Assembly (NCBI GenBank): GCA_018818905.1 | Contig: JAHIRA010000039.1 | Span: forward strand, 1 to 21,737 | Length of the DNA: 21,737 bases | DNA from: Patescibacteria group bacterium | GTDB lineage: Bacteria > Patescibacteriota > JABMPQ01 > JAHIRA01 | Direction of reading: 5' to 3' | In this document: positions 15,969-21,737 of the stretch, piece after piece | Layout of the letters: each line of letters begins with the position of its first letter | Numbering within the stretch: position 1 is the stretch's first letter | The notes under the pieces: generated by a model | The model's input: the letters and a program-made list of their open reading frames with translations, nothing else | Database searches by the model: none | What the model was told of the DNA's origin: nothing | Translations under genes and position numbers: made by a program

Positions 15969-15982
15969 AATACTAAAAACTA

Positions 15983-16011
15983 TTGCCAATTGCCTCCAAT
16001 AATGTTATATT
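15983..16011 (+). promoter_or_regulatory. secG promoter placing the start at or next to the ATG
   Basis: TTGCCA (15983-15988), a 17-nt spacer and TATATT (16006-16011), preceded by TGT as an extended -10, form a strong promoter. A start 6-9 nt beyond the -10 falls at 16017-16020, and the secG ATG is at 16021. The mRNA would be leaderless or nearly so, in line with the absence of any Shine-Dalgarno site. Confidence 0.6.
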
Positions 16012-16020
16012 CTTACCACT

Positions 16021-16251
16021 ATGGATACCGCAAAAATTCTTACAATCATTCAATTAGTCGTTGCCGTCCTTATGACGGTGGTGATTTTGGTGCAAAATAA
16101 AGGCGTCGGCCTCTCTCAAACCTTCGGTGGTGGCGGAGACGGCAATCTCTATCAGACCAAGAGGGGGGCAGAAAAGATCCTTTTCCGCGCTACTATCGTC
16201 TTGGTAGTGCTCTTTTTAGGTCTTTCGGTGGCAAATCTCTTTGTTGAATAA
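16021..16251 (+). CDS. secG: SecG, protein translocase subunit
   Basis: SecG is the small helper subunit of the SecYEG channel and assists SecA-driven protein export. The 76-residue product has the typical size and two-helix form: membrane segments at about 5-25 and 54-74, joined by a loop containing the family hallmark VQNKGVGLSQTFGGGGDGN (24-42). Codon 1 is fixed by the promoter just upstream. The next gene begins 11 nt after its stop, so secG and the solute-binding protein should share a transcript. Confidence 0.95.
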   Translation: MDTAKILTIIQLVVAVLMTVVILVQNKGVGLSQTFGGGGDGNLYQTKRGAEKILFRATIVLVVLFLGLSVANLFVE

Positions 16252-16262
16252 CAGCTAGAGCT

Positions 16263-18089
16263 ATGTCAAAGAAGCCCTCTCTTTTTGATAATGTTGAGAC
16301 CCCCAAAAACGCCAGCAAAGATCTGCCTCAGGATTCTTTGACCTTCAAAGATAGTGCAAAAAAAGAAAAAGGCCTACTTTACCTCAAAAACCTCAAATAT
16401 TTGCCTCGTTTTTTCTCCAAAAGAGAAAAATGGGTCTTGTTCTTTCTTGTGGCCCTGGTTATTTTGACTAGTGTTTTTCTGGGAGTCGAAAATGCCGGTT
16501 ACAACGTCCAAGTTATCCCCACTGAAGGTGGTCGCTATGTAGAGGGAGTTGTTGGCGAACCACAGCATATCAACCCCCTTCTCTCTCAAGCCAGTGATAC
16601 AGATCAAGATATTAGTTCACTTATTTTTTCCGGTCTACTGAAATATAACGAGAATCAAGAGCTTGTTCCAGACCTAGCTGAGTCATATGAAATCAGCGAA
16701 GACCAAAAGAACTACACTTTTCATCTTAGAAAAGATGTCGTCTGGCATGATGGAGAAAAGTTTACCGCCGACGATGTTGTTTTTACTGTCCAAACCATCA
16801 AGAGTCCGGAAATAAATAGCCCCTTGTTATCTAGCCTTTCTGGAGTAGCCGTAGAAAAAATTGATGACTACACCGTTAAGCTAACTCTCACTGGAGATAC
16901 TTATTCTCCATTTTTCAAAGAAAGTACTATTTTTGGCATTCTGCCCAAACATATTTGGGAAAATATTTCTCCTTCAAGCGTAGCTTTGTCTGAAGCCAAT
17001 CTTAAACCGGTTGGCACGGGCCCCTTCAAATTTAAAGATTACAAAAAAGATAAGAAGGCCGGAGCCATTCTAAGCTACAATCTCGAAAGAAACTCGGATT
17101 ACTATGGCAACAAGCCCCTGATCGAGTACTTCACTTTCAATATTTACATGGACTGGGACACCGCCATTGAAGCTTACAAGAAGGGTGATGTTCTGGGTGT
17201 TGGCTATATTCCCAGAGATTCCAAGCTTCTCATAACCGAGAAACTTGAGAAGAAAATAAATTACTATCATCTCAAACTACCCCAATATTTTGCTCTTTTC
17301 TTTAACTGGGACGACAACCCTCTTCTCAAAGAAAGAAATGTCAGGAGAGCTATTGCCTACTCTATAGACAGAGATAGAATTATCAATGAGGCCTTGGATG
17401 GTGAAGCTGTTCCTGTTTATGCCGCCATTATGCCCAATTTCTTGGGGCATAATGAGGGCATAGAGAAATATGCTATCAACCCACAAAAAGCCAAAGAAGA
17501 ACTAGAAAAAGGCCTGTGGAAGTTCAATCAAGAAGAAAACGCCTATTACAAAGACAATCAGAAACTAGAGTTTACTCTCTTTGTCAGCGGACAAGAAAGC
17601 TATCTAAAGACAGCCGAGATAATCCAAGAAGACCTGGCTAAGATTGGTATTACTTGTCACATTGAACCAATCGACCCCATCACTCTCAAGACAGAAAACG
17701 TCAAACCCAGAAGTTATGAAGTACTGCTCTACGGTCAACTTCTCATGCACGATCCTGACCCATATCCTTTCTGGCACTCTTCGGAAAGAAAAGACCCTGG
17801 TCTCAATCTAAGTAATTACCGCAATGCCAGCGTTGATGATCTTTTGGAAACGGCCAGAAAAACGACCAACAAAGAAGATAGGATCAACAAGTATATTCAC
17901 TTCCAGAACATCATGGCCGAAGAACTACCCGCCATCTTTCTGTACAGTCCAACCTATCTCTACAGCGTCGACAAAAAAGTTAATGGTATTGAGCTTGAAT
18001 ATATTACTCTCCCCCACGATAGATTTGCTAGTATTAGCAAATGGTATCTCGAAACCAAGCCTATCTTGGTAAAAGAAGAGGATAAGTAA
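16263..18089 (+). CDS. Membrane-anchored family 5 solute-binding protein (peptide ABC type)
   Basis: The 608-residue product has a cytoplasmic N-terminal tail of about 55 residues, a single membrane helix (about 56-75, KWVLFFLVALVILTSVFLGV) and then an extracellular SBP_bac_5 domain. Recognisable parts are GGRYVEGVVGEPQHINPLLS (89-108), LAESYEISEDQKNYTFHLRK, VVWHDGEKFTADDVVFT and, later, RRAIAYSIDRDRII. Family members bind oligopeptides, dipeptides, nickel or sugars for DppBC/OppBC-type transporters. No permease or ATPase of that type is nearby. There is no lipobox cysteine, so the uncleaved helix is the anchor, and the long cytoplasmic tail is unusual for the family. Binding-pocket residues do not let me tell the ligand. 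It follows secG by 11 nt. Confidence 0.9.
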   Translation: MSKKPSLFDNVETPKNASKDLPQDSLTFKDSAKKEKGLLYLKNLKYLPRFFSKREKWVLFFLVALVILTSVFLGVENAGYNVQVIPTEGGRYVEGVVGEPQHINPLLSQASDTDQDISSLIFSGLLKYNENQELVPDLAESYEISEDQKNYTFHLRKDVVWHDGEKFTADDVVFTVQTIKSPEINSPLLSSLSGVAVEKIDDYTVKLTLTGDTYSPFFKESTIFGILPKHIWENISPSSVALSEANLKPVGTGPFKFKDYKKDKKAGAILSYNLERNSDYYGNKPLIEYFTFNIYMDWDTAIEAYKKGDVLGVGYIPRDSKLLITEKLEKKINYYHLKLPQYFALFFNWDDNPLLKERNVRRAIAYSIDRDRIINEALDGEAVPVYAAIMPNFLGHNEGIEKYAINPQKAKEELEKGLWKFNQEENAYYKDNQKLEFTLFVSGQESYLKTAEIIQEDLAKIGITCHIEPIDPITLKTENVKPRSYEVLLYGQLLMHDPDPYPFWHSSERKDPGLNLSNYRNASVDDLLETARKTTNKEDRINKYIHFQNIMAEELPAIFLYSPTYLYSVDKKVNGIELEYITLPHDRFASISKWYLETKPILVKEEDK

Positions 18090-18116
18090 TCACACTTCTC
18101 TTAAGACCAAAAAGAA

Positions 18117-18161
18117 AATTTGACTACTATTTTTCAAGAGTCAATTGAAACTGCCTTTTTT
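18117..18161 (+). terminator. Possible weak terminator after the solute-binding protein gene
   Basis: AATTTGACT (18117-18125) can pair with AGTCAATT (18139-18146) with one bulged T, and an alternative stem is TTTCAA (18132-18137) with TTGAAA (18145-18150). Six T follow at 18156-18161, a few bases after the second stem. The stems are AT-rich, so termination would be inefficient. Confidence 0.3.
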
Positions 18162-18193
18162 ATTAGTCGTTTGAATTAACCCAACTTCGACTC

Positions 18194-18221
18194 ATCCGCC
18201 AAAGCTTTAGCGCAGGAGGAT
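18194..18221. repeat. GC-rich dyad that may be a dispersed intergenic repeat
   Basis: ATCCGCC (18194-18200) pairs with GGAGGAT (18215-18221) with one mismatch around a middle containing the palindrome AAAGCTTT (18201-18208). The block is distinctly richer in GC than the AT-rich DNA around it. From memory, similar ATCCGCC-AAGCTTT-GG strings recur between genes in CPR assemblies; I cannot confirm it here, and only one copy is in this window. Confidence 0.4.
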
Positions 18222-18248
18222 TGAAACTTGAAATATATTAGTTATTAA
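18221..18248 (+). promoter_or_regulatory. Candidate RNase J promoter
   Basis: TTGAAA (18221-18226), a 16-nt spacer and TATTAA (18243-18248) make a moderate promoter (five and four of six). The -35 adjoins the GC-rich dyad. The leader would be about 19 nt, AT-rich and with no Shine-Dalgarno site before the ATG at 18274. Confidence 0.35.
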
Positions 18249-18273
18249 TATTAATTGAAAATTAATCTCATAA

Positions 18274-19950
18274 ATGATTAAAAAGACCAAACCAAAACTG
18301 CGTGTCATTCCTCTTGGTGGACTTGAGGAAGTAGGCCGCAACATGATGATTATCGAGTACAACTACGATATCATTATCGTTGACATGGGCCTGCAGTTTC
18401 CTGAAGAAGACATGCCCGGAATTGATTACATCATTCCAAACATTTCTTACCTCAAAGGTAAAGAAAACAACATTAGAGGTGTTATTGTCACTCATGGTCA
18501 CTACGACCATATCGGCGGCATCCCTCACCTTATGCCCAAGCTTGGCAACCCCACAATTTTTACCACCAAACTGACCAGAGCTATTATTGAAAAAAGGCAA
18601 GAAGATTACAGAAACAGTGACAGTCTCAATTTTTACACCATCGATCCAGACGACAAGATCAAACTGGGCGTGTTTAAGATTGAGTTCTTTCGGGTTAATC
18701 ACAACATCCCCGATGGAGTCGGTATCGCTATTCACACCCCAGAAGGACTTATGGTTCATACTGGTGACTTCAAATTTGATCATTCTCCAGTCAATGATGC
18801 TCCGGCGGAAATTGGCAAAATCGCTCGTTTTGGCGCTCAGAAAGTTCTAGCCCTCTTTTCTGACAGTACTAACGCTGAGTCAGAAGGCTACTCAATATCT
18901 GAATCAGCCATTGGGGAAGCCATGGATCAAATTATCAGTGGTGCTCCCGGAAGAATTATCATTGGAACTTTCTCTTCCCTTCTCTCTCGTATTCAGCAAA
19001 TTATTAATATTGCGAGCAAATATGAGCGCAAGGTCGCAATAGAGGGCTTTAGCATGAAAACGAATGTCGACATTGCGATCAAGCTTGGCTATCTCAAAGT
19101 CCCTCCCAAAGTCATTATTGGCATTGATGAGGCCAACAGAATGGATCCCAAAAAAGTTATCATTATGTGTACCGGAGCCCAAGGTGAAGGCAAAGCTGTT
19201 CTAATGAGAATTGCCAACAAAGAACATCGAAAAATACAGATCGAAAAAGGTGACACCGTTATCTTTTCTTCTTCGGTCATTCCTGGAAATGAGAATAGTG
19301 TTCAGAAGCTCAAAGATTCTCTCTCAAGAGAAGGGGCTCATATTGTTCACTATAAGCTAATGGATGTTCATACGGGTGGTCATGCTCATGTTGAAGATCT
19401 CAAGATGATGATGCAGCTCACCAAGCCCAAGTATTTCATTCCAATTCATGGCAACAGATATTTCCTACAACTTCACGCCAAGATTGCCAGCAGTATTGGC
19501 ATTCCGGAGAAAAATATCTTTGTGGCCGACAACGGCCAGGTTATGGAATTCGAAAACGATGAAGGAAAACTGCTCAGACAAACTGTCCCCTCTGATCATG
19601 TCTTTGTGGACGGTCTAGGCGTTGGTGATGTGTCAAACATTGTTCTACGTGATCGTCAGATGATGTCTGAGGATGGCATGCTCGTCGTCATTGCCACGCT
19701 TGAAGGCAGAACCGGTAAACTAATTGGTAGTCCCGATATAATTTCTCGTGGTTTTGTTTATATGAAAGAAAGCAAAAAATTGATTGAACAAACCCGCAAG
19801 AGAATCAAAACTATCTTGATTGATAAGGACCCCAAGATGTCACTCAATGAAACTTATATCAGAAATAAGATTCGTGATGATATTGGACAGTTCTTATTTA
19901 CCAAAACACAGCGCCGACCAATGATCTTGCCGGTGATTATTGAAGTTTAG
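18274..19950 (+). CDS. rnj: Ribonuclease J
   Basis: RNase J is a metallo-beta-lactamase/beta-CASP nuclease with 5'-3' exonuclease and endonuclease activity, central to mRNA turnover and rRNA maturation where RNase E is absent. The 558-residue product opens with LRVIPLGGLEEVGRNMMIIEY (9-29) and has the metal motif HGHYDH (74-79), a further ligand H143 in VNHNIPDGVG, and D165 in HTGDFKFDH. The beta-CASP part contains SSSVIPGNENSV and DVHTGGHAHVEDL, then PIHGNRYFL. The C-terminal dimerisation region is complete, ending near the normal length. All catalytic residues are present. No Shine-Dalgarno site precedes the ATG. It stands alone and converges on the TPM-domain gene across a shared terminator. 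Confidence 0.96.
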   Translation: MIKKTKPKLRVIPLGGLEEVGRNMMIIEYNYDIIIVDMGLQFPEEDMPGIDYIIPNISYLKGKENNIRGVIVTHGHYDHIGGIPHLMPKLGNPTIFTTKLTRAIIEKRQEDYRNSDSLNFYTIDPDDKIKLGVFKIEFFRVNHNIPDGVGIAIHTPEGLMVHTGDFKFDHSPVNDAPAEIGKIARFGAQKVLALFSDSTNAESEGYSISESAIGEAMDQIISGAPGRIIIGTFSSLLSRIQQIINIASKYERKVAIEGFSMKTNVDIAIKLGYLKVPPKVIIGIDEANRMDPKKVIIMCTGAQGEGKAVLMRIANKEHRKIQIEKGDTVIFSSSVIPGNENSVQKLKDSLSREGAHIVHYKLMDVHTGGHAHVEDLKMMMQLTKPKYFIPIHGNRYFLQLHAKIASSIGIPEKNIFVADNGQVMEFENDEGKLLRQTVPSDHVFVDGLGVGDVSNIVLRDRQMMSEDGMLVVIATLEGRTGKLIGSPDIISRGFVYMKESKKLIEQTRKRIKTILIDKDPKMSLNETYIRNKIRDDIGQFLFTKTQRRPMILPVIIEV

Positions 19951-19965
19951 AAAACTAGACAGATC

Positions 19966-20012
19966 AAAAAAACGTAGGGGTTGCATTAATGCAACCCCTA
20001 CGTTTTTATTTT
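19966..20012. terminator. Perfect 40-bp palindrome: two-way terminator between converging genes
   Basis: Positions 19968-19987 and 19988-20007 are exact inverse complements with no spacer; the central ATTAAT would supply the loop. The arms hold a GC-rich block (ACGTAGGGGTTGC) flanked by A on the left and T on the right, so either strand gives a strong stem followed by five or more U. It ends both RNase J (+) and the TPM-domain gene (-). Confidence 0.9.
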
Positions 20013-20028
20013 GATTCGACTATCTATT

Positions 20029-20787
20029 TTACCAACTTGAACTAGATCCACCACCCCCAGAAGACCCACCGCCAAAACCGCCAAAACCTCCTCCAGAACT
20101 ACCACTCCCACCACCAACACCCGGACCACCCCAGAAAATTCCAGGGCCACCGCGACGACTTCTGATAATAATCAAGATGATGATGATAAAACCAATACCA
20201 AAAATAAACTTAAAGACACCAAACAACAAACTAAACAACACTGCCACAAATCCTCCTACAGAACCTTCGTTTGGGCTGGCAGTTTCTACAGGCAAAACTT
20301 CCTCACCCTGAAGAATAGCGGCAATCTTATTAACTCCAGATTCTATACCGGCTTCGTAGTTACTGTCTTTAAAATATGGTTTAACATCATTCTCCAAGAT
20401 GAGTTTGGTCCCAGCGTCAGTCAGTTCACCTTCTAGGCCATAGCCAACTTCAAGGCGCATTTTTTTATCATCTATGGCCACCAAAAATAGCACCCCATTG
20501 TCTTCCCCTTTTTTGCCAATTCCCCATTTCTCAAAAATTTCGTTGGCGTACTGATCGACTGTTAACCCCTCAAGCGAACTAACCGTTAGAACGGCAACTT
20601 CTTTGCCGGTTTTTTGTTCTAACTTCTGAAGTGTGGCATTAAGCTCTTGCTCTTTGACCTCTGATATCACTTCGGCATAATCGCTAACATAGCCTTGAGG
20701 TTTGGGGTAATCAACTGCCTGAGCTGAAAAAGAATAGCCTAGAAAACAGATGGTGCAGAAAAAAAAGCTTAGAAAAAATTTCTTCAT
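20029..20787 (-). CDS. TPM-domain membrane protein (YgcG-like) with Gly/Ser-rich tail
   Basis: The 252-residue product has a signal peptide (1-24, cleavage after SAQA) and a TPM domain at about 27-160. The domain includes GYVSDYAEVIS, TGKEVAVLTV, GEDNGVLFLVAIDDKKMRLE and VGYGLEGELTDAG. A membrane helix (about 180-208), an RSRRGG stop-transfer and a C-terminal Gly/Ser repeat ending SSSSW follow. The domain should be outside the membrane and the tail inside. Plant and bacterial TPM proteins are linked to photosystem II repair or to a weak phosphatase activity; in bacteria such as this the role is unknown. The low-complexity tail ending in Trp is common in the family. It starts 4 nt after trpS ends, so the two are co-transcribed. 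Confidence 0.9.
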   Translation of the reverse strand: MKKFFLSFFFCTICFLGYSFSAQAVDYPKPQGYVSDYAEVISEVKEQELNATLQKLEQKTGKEVAVLTVSSLEGLTVDQYANEIFEKWGIGKKGEDNGVLFLVAIDDKKMRLEVGYGLEGELTDAGTKLILENDVKPYFKDSNYEAGIESGVNKIAAILQGEEVLPVETASPNEGSVGGFVAVLFSLLFGVFKFIFGIGFIIIILIIIRSRRGGPGIFWGGPGVGGGSGSSGGGFGGFGGGSSGGGGSSSSW

Positions 20788-20791
20788 GTTC

Positions 20792-21737
20792 TTAAATCAA
20801 ACCACATACTTTTTTAATTTCTTTAAGATTCTTCTTGGCTATTCTTCTGGCTTCGGTTTCACTACTTTCTAGAATAGCGTCTACTTGCTCTGGATTTTCC
20901 AGTAGCTCTTTTCTCTTTTTTCTAAACGGGGCAAAATAAACAGCAATATCTTGAGCAAGTTGCGCCTTCAGATCAGAATATCTAAGAGTGCCCTGCTGAT
21001 GTTCTTTTTGAAATTGAGCAAAGACCGAGGGTTTTGAGAATTCAGACAGCAAAGTAAAAAGATTGGCCACTCCTGGACTTTTGGTGGCAGTGTCATCACC
21101 TGTATCAGTAACCGCTCTTTTGATTTTCTTTTCAATTTCTTCCGGACTGTCAGATAACGCGATGCTCTCGTCCCCTGTCTTGCTCATTTTCTCGAGTGGA
21201 TTTTTGAGGGACATTATACGTTTCCCATGAGATAAGACTGGCTTGGGGTATGGCAAAATATTAGCAAAGGTTTTGTTGAAACGCTTGGCAATTTCTCGCG
21301 TCAGTTCAATATGTGGAATCTGGTCTTCTCCTACTGGAACTTCATCGGCTTTGTAAAGGAGAATATCGGCGGCCATCAGAGCGGGATAAGAAAGAAGTCC
21401 CAGATTGACATAGTCTGGATGTTTTTCAACTTTTTCTTTGTAGGTCGGCACTCTTTCGACCCAAGAAACTGGAGTGACTGTCGAAAGAATCCACGCCAAC
21501 TCTAAATGTTCCGGGATATGGGACTGAACAATGATCAAGCATTTCTTGGGGTCAAGACCGGCTGCCGAATAATCGACAACCACTTCTCTTATTTCTGCCT
21601 GTCTTGTGCTTGGGTCATAAGGAGTGGTCATACCATGAAGATCAACCACAGCATAGACCGCTTGATGGGTTTCCTGAAGATTGATCCAATTTTTGATAGC
21701 GCCAAGATAGTTTCCCAGATGGAGTTTTCCCGAAGGA
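20792..21737 (-). CDS. trpS: TrpS, tryptophanyl-tRNA synthetase (N terminus cut by the window edge)
   Basis: TrpS charges tRNA-Trp with tryptophan. The 314 codons present lack only a short N-terminal piece: the frame runs off the right edge just before PSGKLHLGNYLGAIKNW, whose HLGN (21721-21710) is the class I HIGH motif. Further marks are YAVVDLHGMT, GLLSYPALMAADILLY, VPVGEDQIPHIELTREIA and the KMSKS loop, here KMSKT (from 21190), where Thr replaces the final Ser. The Thr-for-Ser change is mild, so activity is expected. A GTG at 21649 lies in the frame but is internal, not the start. The TPM gene follows after 4 nt. Confidence 0.95.
   Translation of the reverse strand, partial: PSGKLHLGNYLGAIKNWINLQETHQAVYAVVDLHGMTTPYDPSTRQAEIREVVVDYSAAGLDPKKCLIIVQSHIPEHLELAWILSTVTPVSWVERVPTYKEKVEKHPDYVNLGLLSYPALMAADILLYKADEVPVGEDQIPHIELTREIAKRFNKTFANILPYPKPVLSHGKRIMSLKNPLEKMSKTGDESIALSDSPEEIEKKIKRAVTDTGDDTATKSPGVANLFTLLSEFSKPSVFAQFQKEHQQGTLRYSDLKAQLAQDIAVYFAPFRKKRKELLENPEQVDAILESSETEARRIAKKNLKEIKKVCGLI

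Noticed and set aside
15693..15989. Open reading frame of 98 codons on the minus strand
   Set aside because: It runs across the inverted-repeat element and antisense to the 46-residue gene; its composition follows from the repeat arms and the Lys codons opposite.
1..21737. CRISPR array, tRNA or rRNA genes, insertion sequence with transposase
   Set aside because: No regularly spaced repeats, no tRNA-like TΨC arm in a cloverleaf context, no rRNA signature and no transposase were seen on either strand.

Overview
The window looks like a piece of a Candidate Phyla Radiation (Patescibacteria) chromosome. The reasons are the moderately AT-rich sequence (roughly 37-50% GC in the lines counted by hand), tight gene packing, a mix of ordinary bacterial housekeeping genes (uvrA, uvrC, secG, RNase J, trpS) with several membrane proteins of lineage-restricted appearance, and a winged-helix nucleotidyltransferase family that I associate with CPR genomes. 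TGA is used as a stop (two overlapping or abutting gene junctions, near 12067 and 13863), so the TGA=Gly code of Gracilibacteria/SR1 does not apply. The phylum assignment is inference; no rRNA or tRNA gene is present.

Layout. 1-294 has no clear gene, but holds three dyads and a good minus-strand promoter. 295-2034 (+) encodes a soluble protein with an HExxH zinc-peptidase motif and C-terminal TPR-like repeats. It converges on 2094-4007 (-), a Ser/Thr protein kinase with a large uncharacterised middle part and a C-terminal membrane anchor. 4134-5072 (-) is a winged-helix/nucleotidyltransferase protein and 5164-8010 (-) is uvrA. 8136-9708 (-) is a run of three small accessory genes: a single-pass membrane protein, a zinc-ribbon protein and a membrane-anchored PsbP-like protein. 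9775-10821 (-) is a divergent DHH-like protein with a four-cysteine tail.

A 241-bp divergent promoter region separates this minus-strand block from a tightly coupled plus-strand operon: CNNM/CorC-type membrane CBS protein (11063), ABC exporter half-transporter (12064), uvrC (13867) and a 46-residue basic protein (15687). The last is too short for usual ORF cut-offs, and its start codon overlaps the uvrC stop. A striking palindromic element (about 15833-15968) lies between this operon and secG (16021), which appears to be transcribed as a leaderless or nearly leaderless mRNA. secG is followed by a membrane-anchored family 5 solute-binding protein (16263) and RNase J (18274). RNase J converges on a TPM-domain membrane protein (20029, -) and trpS (20792 to the right edge, -) across a perfect 40-bp palindromic terminator.

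Functional view. The two nucleotide-excision repair genes uvrA and uvrC sit on opposite strands about 6 kb apart. uvrC is embedded in a membrane-transport operon. secG and the anchored solute-binding protein suggest protein export and peptide scavenging, which suits a host-dependent small-genome bacterium. The less ordinary features are the HExxH-TPR protein facing the membrane kinase, the inverted-repeat element downstream of uvrC, the 46-residue protein coupled to uvrC, and the contrast between minus-strand genes with strong Shine-Dalgarno sites and several plus-strand genes with none.
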